From: a virus
Virus record (IMG/VR): IMGVR_UViG_3300036939_000082
Coordinates: 62,001 to 126,000 of that record
Direction: 5' to 3' (one strand)
Length of the DNA: 64,000 nucleotides
The notes under the pieces are model-generated. The model had not been told where the DNA came from. It made no database searches and saw nothing but the letters and a program-made list of their open reading frames with translations. Shown here in pieces: positions 1-7,366 of the stretch. The first letter of the stretch is position 1. Every line of letters starts with the position of its first letter. Position numbers and translations under genes: made by a program.

Positions 1-104
1 GCCATCGCATTCTTAATAGCCTATAAAAGTAAGTGGTCAAAACACTCTGTGAACGCAACTTTAGAAGTAGTATTACTACTATATTGCGTGTTTAATTAAG
101 ACAT

Positions 105-142
105 AAAGCCGTAAGACAAAAAGTTTTACGGCTTTATTTTTT
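105..142. terminator. Bidirectional intrinsic terminator
   Basis: A ten-base-pair stem (AAAGCCGTAA / TTACGGCTTT) is followed by a T-run on the plus strand. The stop codon of the leftward gene that ends at 126 lies inside the hairpin, so the same structure can end leftward transcription. No complete gene is visible in the first 104 bases. Confidence 0.7.
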
Positions 143-671
143 TGTTTTTACCAAAGACAATATTATTGAAGTCTCGCTTCAGCCTAATTTTTGCTTCATC
201 GATCGCCCGATGGATGGAATCGCTCCAAGATCCGCGACCCGGTACGACGATCGCCATCGTATCGGTTCGCAAGAAGATTCCCCTCGAAGCAAGGAAGCCT
301 CGCATTTTTGGGGTAAGGGTAATTGTGGCTCCCCTGTCTTGGACTATCGCCACCACGGTCGGTTTGCCGGATGGAATTCCTACCCAGGCGATCGCGCCCT
401 TGGCGTTAGCCTTGCTTCCAAATTCTATGTGATTTAAGATGCCGGAGCCGTCGGGTTCCCCGTACTGGCTGTAAAGATACTCGGTTGCTTCCGACAGCGG
501 AGGAGGCGCGCCGCCCCTACCCTGTGTCGCCAAGTGCGATTGGTAGGTTTCTTCAAAATCCTGCGCTGACTCCTCCGCCCATTTTTGCCCAGTCGGCACT
601 ACTTGTTTTTGGATTTGAGTTAGGCGCGATCGGAGTGCAGGAAACTCGTTTTTAGTTACTTTAAATTTCAT
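126..671 (-). CDS. Putative phage virion morphogenesis / tail-completion protein (Mu gpG-like)
   Basis: A 181-residue protein. The C-terminal half carries a pattern seen in Mu gpG/virion-morphogenesis proteins: a TPKMRGFLASRGIFLR segment (about residues 120-135), then a hydrophobic strand and IVVPGRGSW, where that family has a conserved PxR near the C-terminus. Such proteins sit at the head-tail or tail-completion interface. The N-terminus is charged and helical, as is common in that family. It is isolated from the other virion genes by small plus-strand cassettes on its right. I see no Shine-Dalgarno sequence before the start. The assignment is by motif resemblance only; an HK97 gp10-like neck protein is the main alternative. 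Confidence 0.5.
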   Translation of the reverse strand: MKFKVTKNEFPALRSRLTQIQKQVVPTGQKWAEESAQDFEETYQSHLATQGRGGAPPPLSEATEYLYSQYGEPDGSGILNHIEFGSKANAKGAIAWVGIPSGKPTVVAIVQDRGATITLTPKMRGFLASRGIFLRTDTMAIVVPGRGSWSDSIHRAIDEAKIRLKRDFNNIVFGKNKKIKP

Positions 672-683
672 AGTTTATTTTAC

Positions 684-712
684 TTGTTTAGACTTTATTT
701 CTTTGTTATAAT
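684..712 (+). promoter_or_regulatory. Sigma-70-like promoter of the 749 gene
   Basis: A -35 element TTGTTT (684-689) and a -10 element TATAAT (707-712) are separated by exactly 17 bases. An A-rich leader with AACACA and GTAAAC words runs to the ATG at 749. The same -35/-10 pair at the same spacing recurs at 1201 and 24338. Confidence 0.7.
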
Positions 713-748
713 AATAAAGTAACACAAATGTAAACAAAAGCAAATTCC

Positions 749-1138
749 ATGACAACTACATTTCCTAAAGCTACACTGACAAAAGTAGATTTTACGTCAG
801 ATCCATTCGTTTTTCGTAGACCCGATGATTCGTTAATAAGTAAACGGGTACTGGTTGACTGTCATAAAGCAAGCCAGCCTATTACAATATCCCTTTACGA
901 TTATCGTGGATATCACTGTTCTATCTGGATAAAAGATACTCACTGCTTAACTGGACACGGGAAAGGCTCAACCATTTTAAAAGCCTTAGTTGGAGCTTTA
1001 AATGAGATTGGCATCACTTTTGAAACACCAATACCCGAAAACCTCACAACTCAAGAACAAATAGAGGGTGTCATGCACGCGATTGCAGATGCACTGCAAA
1101 TCAACCAATCAAGAGTGATCACACACGCTTGGACATAA
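749..1138 (+). CDS. Hypothetical protein, moron cassette 1
   Basis: A 129-residue soluble protein with no family I recognise and no signal peptide or membrane segment. A C-terminal run of helices follows a GHGKGSTILKALVGAL segment around residues 71-86. The gene forms a complete transcription unit: consensus promoter, A-rich leader without a Shine-Dalgarno sequence, and a strong terminator 24 bases after the stop. That organisation, opposite in direction to the flanking virion gene, is typical of moron genes. The function is unknown. Confidence 0.7.
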   Translation: MTTTFPKATLTKVDFTSDPFVFRRPDDSLISKRVLVDCHKASQPITISLYDYRGYHCSIWIKDTHCLTGHGKGSTILKALVGALNEIGITFETPIPENLTTQEQIEGVMHAIADALQINQSRVITHAWT

Positions 1139-1160
1139 TTGACACCATAAACTAAGCGGT

Positions 1161-1200
1161 AAAAGCCCGTAGCTTAATTAATAAGCTACGGGCTTTTTAT
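1161..1200 (+). terminator. Intrinsic terminator of cassette 1
   Basis: A long near-perfect stem (AAAAGCCCGTAGCTTA pairing with TAAGCTACGGGCTTTT) runs into T-rich sequence. The next promoter begins immediately at 1201. Confidence 0.85.
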
Positions 1201-1229
1201 TTGTTTGAATTATTATTGTTTGGTATAAT
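1201..1229 (+). promoter_or_regulatory. Promoter of the 1261 gene
   Basis: TTGTTT (1201-1206), 17 bases, TATAAT (1224-1229), then a leader containing GACACA and GTAAAC like the neighbouring cassettes. The -35 box overlaps the end of the preceding terminator. Confidence 0.7.
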
Positions 1230-1260
1230 GAAAGAGTGACACAATCGTAAACTTAAAACA

Positions 1261-1515
1261 ATGACACATACAACGTTCTCACACATACGCAATTCCGCTT
1301 ACTTTTCTTTCATAGATAGAGACAAGGAACCGAAAAGCCCAGAGGGATTAGAAGGCAACGTATGGAAAAAAGTATCCATACGGAAAATCCGCAAACTAGG
1401 CGAAACTAAAGAAAAAATATTTGCAAAAGCAGATACACCAGTTGTTTTAGTTGCAAATAACCTAGACGACTTGATTGCAAAAAATCCGGTCTACGTCTCA
1501 ATTAAAGAGAGCTAG
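1261..1515 (+). CDS. Hypothetical small protein, moron cassette 2
   Basis: An 84-residue basic protein (many Lys and Arg between residues 28 and 62) that I do not recognise. It starts with an ATG 31 bases after a consensus -10 box and has no Shine-Dalgarno sequence. It lies between its own promoter and a weaker hairpin terminator. Its size, independent transcription and position among similar units support a real moron gene rather than chance. Confidence 0.65.
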   Translation: MTHTTFSHIRNSAYFSFIDRDKEPKSPEGLEGNVWKKVSIRKIRKLGETKEKIFAKADTPVVLVANNLDDLIAKNPVYVSIKES

Positions 1516-1528
1516 TGTTTAACACAAA

Positions 1529-1565
1529 ACTCGTAGCCTATTAATCAAGCTGCGGGCTTTTATTT
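1529..1565 (+). terminator. Probable terminator of cassette 2
   Basis: A CTCGTAGC / GCTGCGGG stem with G-T pairs is followed by CTTTTATTTG. The pairing is weaker than in the other cassettes. Confidence 0.55.
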
Positions 1566-1592
1566 GCTTAACACATACATATTTGTTACAAT
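1564..1592 (+). promoter_or_regulatory. Promoter of the 1628 gene
   Basis: TTGCTT (1564-1569), 17 bases, TACAAT (1587-1592), followed by a leader with AACACA and GTAAAC words as in the adjacent cassettes. Confidence 0.65.
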
Positions 1593-1627
1593 AAAAGAGT
1601 AACACAGAGTAAACTAAAACAAATCTA

Positions 1628-2017
1628 ATGACAAGAACACCATCTCAAAAACAATCCATAAATAGGTTTGTCAAAGAATACAAAAGAGGCGTAGAACTTA
1701 CCAATAGCGGAACAAAGGTTAATGTAGGTTCTTGGAACTACGATTATGTTGATAGAGAAGGTTTGCGTCAATGGTTTATGTCTGGATTAAACCGTAAAAT
1801 AAATTCCCACGGTAACATCCGACAAGAGTACCGAAACTATAGCATAGATTTGTATAGAGATTGTCAAATCTATACTGCTTGGAAACAAAAAGGTCAAAAA
1901 ACCCAATGGGGTTTTGGTTTTCGCAGTTTATATTTCAAAAAACGATTTCCTGAAATACAATTAGAGATGAAAGAGGTTGAAATAGAATTCAAAGAACATT
2001 TTGGTTACTATTCTTAA
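1628..2017 (+). CDS. Hypothetical basic protein, moron cassette 3
   Basis: A 129-residue protein rich in Arg, Lys, Tyr and Trp. Basic, aromatic composition is common in small nucleic-acid-binding proteins, but I see no named domain. It is a single-gene unit with its own promoter and a strong terminator, and it has no Shine-Dalgarno sequence. The function is unknown. Confidence 0.65.
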   Translation: MTRTPSQKQSINRFVKEYKRGVELTNSGTKVNVGSWNYDYVDREGLRQWFMSGLNRKINSHGNIRQEYRNYSIDLYRDCQIYTAWKQKGQKTQWGFGFRSLYFKKRFPEIQLEMKEVEIEFKEHFGYYS

Positions 2018-2045
2018 TTGATTTCTCAAGCAAAAACAATCAAAA

Positions 2046-2083
2046 AACCTGCAGTTTGATTGAGAAGTTGCAGGTTTTTTTGT
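2046..2083 (+). terminator. Intrinsic terminator of cassette 3
   Basis: The stem AACCTGCA / TGCAGGTT is followed by seven T residues. Confidence 0.8.
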
Positions 2084-2136
2084 ATATAGCAGTCAATAAT
2101 TGTTATAATTAAAGTGTAAGCATTAATCATAGAGCA

Positions 2137-2877
2137 ATGACAATTAAGCACACTCAAACTGTTTTAAGTAAATTCAACAACCTAGGTGAGCGAAAAGAGC
2201 TTGCACTCACAAAACGTCAAATCAGCGACCTCAGTCTTCTAGGATGTTTGACTAACTTGACTTTACTCGAACTCGATCAAAATCAAGTTAGCAACATTGA
2301 ATCGCTAAGAACTTTAACTAACTTGACAGAACTCTACCTCTGCGACAACCGAGTTAGCAACATTAAACCGTTAGCTGATTTGACTAATTTGACGAAACTC
2401 AGTCTCAGACAGAATCAAGTTAGTAACATTGAACCGTTAAGTAAGTTGACCTGCTTGACCCAACTTAACCTCACCAACAATCAAATCAGCGACATTAAAA
2501 CGCTAAAATCCTTGACTAACATACAATGGCTCAGCCTTGGAAACAATCAAATTAACGACATTAAATCGTTAGCTAAATTAACTAACCTGACCCAGCTCAT
2601 GATTTACGGTAATCAAATCAGCGACCTTAAGCCTCTAAAAGATCTGACCGACCTACAATGGCTGAGCCTTGGAAACAATCAAATTAGTGACATTAAACCG
2701 CTAGTATCTTTGACTCATCTGAATGGAATAGTTCTCGAAAACAATCAAATTAGCGACATTAAACCGCTAGCATCGCTCACCAATCTGACAAGACTCCATC
2801 TCGGAGGCAATCAAATCAGCGATCGCGATATCCACTGGTTGTGCAAGAAGCTTCCAAAATGTGATATCACCATTTAA
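2137..2877 (+). CDS. Leucine-rich-repeat protein, moron cassette 4
   Basis: A 246-residue protein built almost entirely of about nine or ten 22-residue leucine-rich repeats of the internalin/SDS22 type, with the consensus LTNLTxLxLxxNQISDIKPL. It has no signal peptide, membrane segment or extra catalytic domain, so it is probably a cytoplasmic protein-binding solenoid made during infection. A -10 TATAAT lies at 2104-2109 and a perfect hairpin terminator follows. The repeats are also similar at DNA level, which would allow repeat-number changes by recombination. The partner is unknown. LRR domains bind proteins, so interference with a host regulator or defence factor is a reasonable guess and nothing more. 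Confidence 0.85.
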   Translation: MTIKHTQTVLSKFNNLGERKELALTKRQISDLSLLGCLTNLTLLELDQNQVSNIESLRTLTNLTELYLCDNRVSNIKPLADLTNLTKLSLRQNQVSNIEPLSKLTCLTQLNLTNNQISDIKTLKSLTNIQWLSLGNNQINDIKSLAKLTNLTQLMIYGNQISDLKPLKDLTDLQWLSLGNNQISDIKPLVSLTHLNGIVLENNQISDIKPLASLTNLTRLHLGGNQISDRDIHWLCKKLPKCDITI

Positions 2878-2894
2878 ATCTAGATCGATCTAGT

Positions 2895-2932
2895 TGAAAA
2901 AGCCTTGGAATTTAATTTCAAGGCTTTTTGTT
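2895..2932 (+). terminator. Intrinsic terminator of the LRR cassette
   Basis: The stem AAAAAGCCTTG / CAAGGCTTTTT encloses an AT-rich loop and continues into T-rich sequence. Confidence 0.8.
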
Positions 2933-3045
2933 CTCTAAATTGTGAAAATTACTTCAATACGACAATCGCCCGAAATGCGTTAGATTTACTGTATTTACTT
3001 ATCTTTCCCGATCGCGCGAACTTGAATTATAATCACCAAATCTAA

Positions 3046-3074
3046 TTGCATTAAATTGATTTATTTGTTATAAT
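3046..3074 (+). promoter_or_regulatory. Promoter of the 3110 gene
   Basis: TTGCAT (3046-3051), 17 bases, TATAAT (3069-3074). The 2933-3045 stretch upstream holds another TATAAT-like hexamer near 3027 but no gene that I can support. Confidence 0.6.
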
Positions 3075-3109
3075 AAATAACAATCATGTAAAACCCAAAA
3101 TACAAAATA

Positions 3110-3442
3110 ATGAAAAACTTAACAGGTGATGTGGTACCATTCACATCTCCATTGGGTACGGTAGTACCTCACATCAAAAGATGCGATGGCATCATACTTT
3201 GTGATTTCATTGGAATCGCAAAACTCTTAAACTATCCTATCGGAAAAGCATTGAACATGGCAAAAGAACGTGATTTAGTGACGACCGTCAACGGACACGT
3301 TTACTGTACGGCAGATGATTTCGCCTTTTGGACAGATGAACTTCCCGATGCTCCGTTGCCAGCAAAAGCGTTGGCAAGTAAAATTCATAAGACATCAGCT
3401 ACTGAAATGGCTTATTATTTCTTGTTTAACAACAACAAATAA
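3110..3442 (+). CDS. Hypothetical protein, moron cassette 5
   Basis: A 110-residue protein. The central section (about residues 27-67, with IILCDFIGIAKLLNYPIGKALNMAKERDL in overlapping pieces) resembles a small helical DNA-binding or excisionase-like region in which a helix-turn-helix is followed by a short strand. I cannot place it in a family. The gene has its own promoter and terminator like its neighbours. A small regulatory role is possible but unproven. Confidence 0.65.
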   Translation: MKNLTGDVVPFTSPLGTVVPHIKRCDGIILCDFIGIAKLLNYPIGKALNMAKERDLVTTVNGHVYCTADDFAFWTDELPDAPLPAKALASKIHKTSATEMAYYFLFNNNK

Positions 3443-3462
3443 AATCTGCTGTTAGCTTATTG

Positions 3463-3500
3463 AAACCGTCGCGATCAAATTAATTGCGACGGTTTTTATT
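3463..3500 (+). terminator. Intrinsic terminator of cassette 5
   Basis: The stem AAACCGTCGC / GCGACGGTTT is followed by TTATTT. Confidence 0.8.
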
Positions 3501-3641
3501 TAAAATGATATTTTGTTTACCGCTTTTATATGTTAAAAATACATTTTCTTTATGAATACGTGATACAATATAATAAGTTACACAATACGACACAAAACAA
3601 TGAAAACAACAGCAAGGTGATCGTATGATATAACACGAATT

Positions 3642-3860
3642 TTGAGAGAGCTAAATAAACTTTCTCGACACGAAAAGCTTCTCATAATAGGAGCAGTTTA
3701 CTGCTCGTCACGCGGCCCCGAAACAGTTACAAGTCTTGTTAATCGTTCTGTTGAGAAGCCATCTCAGGATTTCACAGATGCAGTACAGGAAATTTCCTGT
3801 TTGGAGAAAACAGAATTAACGGATTTGGCAAAAACCTTAAGTTTTATCTATTTCCATTAA
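3642..3860 (+). CDS. Hypothetical small protein, moron cassette 6 (TTG start)
   Basis: A 72-residue helical protein read from a TTG codon at 3642. The conserved cassette leader instead presents an ATG at 3600 that opens only a six-codon frame ending in TGA at 3618-3620. Either that ATG is a tiny leader peptide or the start has been displaced by mutation. A TACAAT -10 box lies at 3564-3569 and a very strong terminator follows the stop. The sequence has no recognisable domain. Confidence 0.5.
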   Translation: MRELNKLSRHEKLLIIGAVYCSSRGPETVTSLVNRSVEKPSQDFTDAVQEISCLEKTELTDLAKTLSFIYFH

Positions 3861-3864
3861 AGTG

Positions 3865-3906
3865 AAAACCTCGCGATCAAATCGGTTTGATCGCGAGGTT
3901 TTTTGT
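3865..3906 (+). terminator. Strong intrinsic terminator of cassette 6
   Basis: AAAACCTCGCGATCAAA pairs with TTTGATCGCGAGGTTTT over a three-to-four-base loop, followed by T residues. It ends the plus-strand cassette block. Confidence 0.85.
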
Positions 3907-3958
3907 TGTCAAAATTCACTTTATCACTTATAAGGGTCGATACTTACTTAAAATCAAA

Positions 3959-4078
3959 AGGCGCGCTGGGAGTCGAACCCGAGGCAACGAACTGCAAACG
4001 GTTTGGGAAATCCACCTACTTGCAACGGTAGTCTGAACTACATAGTAGCTAATCTAGATCCGGTCTAGAATCACGCCT
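3959..4078 (-). tRNA. tRNA-like element, degenerate or carrying an insertion
   Basis: On the minus strand a GGGTTCGACTCCC T-arm-like segment lies next to CGCGCCT. That end can pair fully with an AGGCGTG near 4072-4078 to make a seven-pair acceptor stem with one G-T pair. After a two-base spacer comes a D-arm-like TCTA/TAGA hairpin whose loop contains GG. The element is about 120 bases long, roughly 45 too many, the T-stem has mismatches, and I cannot build a normal anticodon arm. A TATAAT on the minus strand (4099-4104) lies just upstream and a T-rich tract follows the 3' end. It may be a decayed tRNA, an interrupted tRNA or a tRNA-mimic RNA. Confidence 0.35.
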
Positions 4079-4109
4079 TCGCCTGTTACGGCTAAGCTAT
4101 TATATCTTA

Positions 4110-4943
4110 TTACCAATCCGTCGGCAAGCCAGTCGATCGCCCGCCAACGGCAACTGCGATTCGTCCCCACCCGCTGTCACCCCAAATAGCTTCTAAAGAC
4201 GCTTGGCTGTAGACATCGTATTTCCCGCTGTCACCGCCGATCACCGCGTAGTAATCGGCGGTGCCGGCCCTAGAACCGTAGGGGTCGTGAACGTAGAATA
4301 CTCGTTTGGCGCGATCGTACCCAACCAGCAAAATCATGTGACCGCTGATTTTGTAAGTGACTCCCAGCACCACGGGATAGCCGTTTTCAAGAGAGTGAAT
4401 CGCTTCTGGAACGTCTAGGGTGTAACTGAAATAGCTGTCAATCCCTATATCTCGTAGAACTTTTGTCTGGGCTCCGTGGTCGATAGTGTCACCGTATTTG
4501 TTTAAAATTTTACCGTAGTAGTCTTCCGGCTCCTGTAAACCGTCATTCTCAGCTCTTTGGGAAAGAGTTTTTTGACCGAATTTCTCTAACAGGTATTCGG
4601 CAAACATCGCGCAGGCTGTCAGGTTGCACTGGCGCGTTCCGGGTCCGAAATAGCCGCTGTAGTTATCGACTTGGCTAAAATATTTGACATCCAATCGAGT
4701 GGTAGCTTCTGGTAGCTGCCAGTGCGGAGAGTAAATGTAGCCCTTTTTAATTAAAGTGCCGTCGATCGCCTCAATACCGTCAGCAAGCACTATTTGATAA
4801 TGCTGATCTCGAACGGGAGTAAGATCCGAGTAATTGAATAAAGTTTGACCGAGGGCGATCGAAGCTTTGTCTGAAGGTAGCAGGCTCGCTGCATCTTGCA
4901 TTTTAGCTTTTAAGACGGTAGCTTTAAGCGCTTGAATTGTCAT
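4110..4943 (-). CDS. C39-family papain-like cysteine peptidase, candidate second lysin
   Basis: A 277-residue protein. From residue 88 it follows the Peptidase_C39_2 layout: YFSQVDN, then the catalytic Cys106 in RQCNLTAC, then GHMILLVGYD with His202, then HDPYG with Asp220. The first 85 residues form a separate N-terminal domain. There is no signal peptide or membrane segment. Phage proteins of this fold often cleave peptide cross-links in peptidoglycan, so this could assist lysis or entry, but cleavage of a virion protein is also possible. It is the last gene of the head block, and a terminator-like hairpin lies about 20 bases before its start. Confidence 0.7.
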   Translation of the reverse strand: MTIQALKATVLKAKMQDAASLLPSDKASIALGQTLFNYSDLTPVRDQHYQIVLADGIEAIDGTLIKKGYIYSPHWQLPEATTRLDVKYFSQVDNYSGYFGPGTRQCNLTACAMFAEYLLEKFGQKTLSQRAENDGLQEPEDYYGKILNKYGDTIDHGAQTKVLRDIGIDSYFSYTLDVPEAIHSLENGYPVVLGVTYKISGHMILLVGYDRAKRVFYVHDPYGSRAGTADYYAVIGGDSGKYDVYSQASLEAIWGDSGWGRIAVAVGGRSTGLPTDW

Positions 4944-4962
4944 GGTTTTGGGTAAATTTTAC

Positions 4963-4993
4963 AAAAAAACTGGTAAACATCAGGTTCCCAGTT
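4963..4993 (-). terminator. Leader hairpin before the C39 peptidase
   Basis: Read on the minus strand, AACTGG pairs with CCAGTT and is followed by a run of T residues. The tract ends about 20 bases before the ATG at 4943, too close to fit a promoter between, so this gene must be reached by read-through. Confidence 0.55.
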
Positions 4994-5111
4994 AAGGTTG
5001 GATATTTGTGTTTTTTGGGGCGATCGCTCAAATATTGTTGGAACAATTCGTGCTAGAGTGTACGAGTAAACTAAGCCCTTGACAAAGGCTTGGGATATAT
5101 CAACAGACTTG

Positions 5112-5141
5112 AAGCTCCCAACCCATCTGGGAGCTTTTTGT
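5112..5141 (+). terminator. Plus-strand terminator-like hairpin in a leftward block
   Basis: AAGCTCCCA / TGGGAGCTT is followed by TTTGTTTTT on the plus strand. No plus-strand gene precedes it. It may end antisense or stray rightward transcripts, or a short unannotated RNA. Nothing else is visible in 4994-5189 apart from a weak AAGCC/GGCTT hairpin. Confidence 0.55.
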
Positions 5142-5189
5142 TTTTGACCTAGCGCGATCTCGCCCTCAACTTCGCAAAAATGCGACTTT

Positions 5190-5693
5190 TTACGCCAAAC
5201 TCTGAACCCACTTGATAGACGCTTCGATCGCGCGATCGCTCAAAATTCTCACCACGTCCGACCACTGCAAAATCTCAACTTGTTTTAGTTCTTGAGCTTT
5301 TTTGAGAGTGATAGCGGAAATTGCGCTGTTGATTTCAACAGGTTCGGCGGTCATGAAAAAATTAATCAAGCGAACGCTTTCAATCGGAACGCCGGGTTCA
5401 GCGGTCGAAGGAATAAAAGGTTCTAGCGGCGGTATCAACTGCAAGTTTGAATTTTGGTCGATATATACCTGGCGATCGACTGCTGCTACTTCTACTGGTT
5501 CCGGCTCTGGCTGCTTTTCCGGTTCCACCAACTTGCAATACCCGCTAGCGACCAGCCAATTTGCTACGGACTGATAGTTCGTAGTCAAGCGCCCCCCCAG
5601 TCCGGGTCGAGTTACAATCCCGTGACCCGGAACAACTAATATTGGGGGGCGCGATCGCCATTTATTTGTAACAACAAGAGAAATACTTAACAT
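5190..5693 (-). CDS. Hypothetical head-block protein
   Basis: A 167-residue protein encoded two bases after the stop of the truncated capsid paralogue, so the two are probably translated together. The first 50 residues contain a compact VVPGHGIVTRPGLGGRLT stretch. Residues 58-68 are a Pro/Glu linker (EKQPEPEPVEV), and the rest is a second domain ending in helices. I do not recognise the family. Its place just after the capsid genes suggests a minor head, decoration or neck role. Confidence 0.6.
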   Translation of the reverse strand: MLSISLVVTNKWRSRPPILVVPGHGIVTRPGLGGRLTTNYQSVANWLVASGYCKLVEPEKQPEPEPVEVAAVDRQVYIDQNSNLQLIPPLEPFIPSTAEPGVPIESVRLINFFMTAEPVEINSAISAITLKKAQELKQVEILQWSDVVRILSDRAIEASIKWVQSLA

Positions 5694-5695
5694 TT

Positions 5696-6181
5696 TTAAC
5701 CCTCAAACCTAGAACCGCGAGGAGCCCTTACGTCGAGCCTGAAAATTCCTTGATCGGTGAAATCTTTCATGTCAACGATATAGTACGAAATGATGTCTGC
5801 TTCTGCCTCTGCTCTATCTTGCAAATAGACGGTAGGAACTATTTCTACATACCCAAATGAAGTAGAAATAGCTGGTACTTTAACGCCGGGAATTATCTCT
5901 TTTACGTGATGAAACAATTGCAGCTTTTTGAGTTGTGCAGTAATCAATCGAACACCAGCTCCGCTACAAAAAATATGTGTCGGTTTGATCGGCAATTTTG
6001 GTCGATACGCCGATCTTGTACAGATTTCGTCAATCTTGTCACAAATTACATCGGGATTATCGCTAGTGATGTCTGCTTCAAAAAGGTTACTAGCAGGTAT
6101 TTCAGCTACCATTCCGTTCAAAACAATCCGACATTCTACGACATCTAAGCTTTTTAGTAATTTGTCGTGGTTTTTGTTCAT
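5696..6181 (-). CDS. Truncated paralogue of the major capsid protein
   Basis: A 161-residue protein. From about residue 20 it aligns closely with the C-terminal half of the capsid protein encoded immediately upstream: it shares NGMVA, FCSGAG, VPAISTSFG, EIVPTVYLQD, DADIISYYIVDM and a final GIFRLDVRAPRGSRFEG. It lacks the first roughly 160 residues of the full protein and has an internal loss of about 50 residues just before the identical C-terminus. The frame is intact. It could be a decaying tandem duplicate, a minor capsid or vertex subunit, or a donor for gene conversion. Confidence 0.8.
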   Translation of the reverse strand: MNKNHDKLLKSLDVVECRIVLNGMVAEIPASNLFEADITSDNPDVICDKIDEICTRSAYRPKLPIKPTHIFCSGAGVRLITAQLKKLQLFHHVKEIIPGVKVPAISTSFGYVEIVPTVYLQDRAEAEADIISYYIVDMKDFTDQGIFRLDVRAPRGSRFEG

Positions 6182-6225
6182 AATCTTGTCCCGTTAAAGC
6201 CTCTTTCCTATCGTGATTGGCATTG

Positions 6226-7281
6226 TCAGCCCTCAAACCTAGAACCGCGAGGGGCTCTTACGTCGAGCCTAAAAATTCCCCGACCTTCGTCCATAGCTTT
6301 TGGAGTTCCGTAAAGAATAATCATTCTTTCTCGCAGGGTTGGCAAACCGTTCACTACGTGACTCAAGTCAAAAATCTGAGGTTCAAATTTTCTTTCGCCG
6401 CCGTATGGGTAAACGCCGAACCACGCAAAATTGTTCATATCGACGATATAGTACGAAATAATATCTGCATCTGGCTCAGCTTTGTCTTGCAAATAAACGG
6501 TAGGAACTATTTCTACTTCTCCAAACGAAGTAGAAATAGCTGGCACTCTAACGCCCGGAGTTATCTCTTTAACGTTGTGATACAGTTGCAACTGTTTAAT
6601 CTCTTTGGTAATCAATCGATTACCGGCTCCGCTACAAAAAATGTGTGTCGGATAGTGTTCGATCAGCGAATTTGGTCGATACGCCGACATCTGGCAAATA
6701 AGATCGATTTTGTCGTGAATTGCATCTGGATCGTCAGTGGTTATATCTGCCGTGAAAACGTTAGTTTCCGGCATTTGAGCTACCATTCCGTTGAAAGCAA
6801 GCGGGTTAACTCTTGCGTCTCCGGTAAATAAAGATCGTTCTAAAAAACGCATTGCCGACAAAATTAAATTGTCGGTATCTGTTGACATTTGATCGCCAAA
6901 AGCGTTTTTTTGCTGGTGGGCCATGCTCAGAGCAAAGTGTTCGCAGTGAATGCGCCCGACAATTGCTTTAACTTCTTGTCCGGGACCGTAGCCGAGGGAA
7001 ACTGGAGGTTGAGTGACAACGGCTTCTAAGTTTCCTCTAGGGGCAAACGCGACTGTCGGCAGCGAGGAACTAATCATTTCTTGGATGATCGGTGATGCTG
7101 CCGGAAGTTTTGTTTTAATTTTATTCCAAAACTTTGTAACTTTGACTCGGTAATCTCCAATAACAGGCAAATAATCTTGGCGGACTGCCAATCCACCAAG
7201 ATTGCTAGCTGCCGCTTGAATTGTGGAATTGTAGACTCCAAGAGGATTCTCAAAAGTGATTTCGCTTACGTGATTAGGCAT
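6226..7281 (-). CDS. Major capsid protein
   Basis: A 351-residue protein. The call rests on position (downstream of portal and protease/scaffold), size, and an HK97-fold-like layout: a long helical N-terminal region, then mixed alpha/beta with an FCSGAG...VPAISTSFGEVEIVPT segment typical of the P and A domains. It assembles the icosahedral shell. A terminator-like hairpin (7312-7338) whose T-tract lies about 20-30 bases before the ATG precedes it. The C-terminal half is duplicated in the next gene. Confidence 0.75.
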   Translation of the reverse strand: MPNHVSEITFENPLGVYNSTIQAAASNLGGLAVRQDYLPVIGDYRVKVTKFWNKIKTKLPAASPIIQEMISSSLPTVAFAPRGNLEAVVTQPPVSLGYGPGQEVKAIVGRIHCEHFALSMAHQQKNAFGDQMSTDTDNLILSAMRFLERSLFTGDARVNPLAFNGMVAQMPETNVFTADITTDDPDAIHDKIDLICQMSAYRPNSLIEHYPTHIFCSGAGNRLITKEIKQLQLYHNVKEITPGVRVPAISTSFGEVEIVPTVYLQDKAEPDADIISYYIVDMNNFAWFGVYPYGGERKFEPQIFDLSHVVNGLPTLRERMIILYGTPKAMDEGRGIFRLDVRAPRGSRFEG

Positions 7282-7311
7282 TTAGTTAAACTCAATACGA
7301 AAAGAATAAAA

Positions 7312-7338
7312 AGCCGAGAAAATGATGGTTTCCCGGCT
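7312..7338 (-). terminator. Leader hairpin before the major capsid gene
   Basis: On the minus strand AGCCGGGAAA pairs with TTTCTCGGCT (one mismatch) and is followed by TTTTTATTCTTTT. The sequence strongly resembles the hairpin before the protease gene. Confidence 0.6.
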
Positions 7339-7366
7339 GAGGTTGTATTTGCGGTGTTTTGCGGTA

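Noticed and set aside
2137-2877. Internalin-like surface protein
   Set aside because: The repeats match, but there is no signal peptide, cell-wall anchor or membrane segment, so export is not supported.
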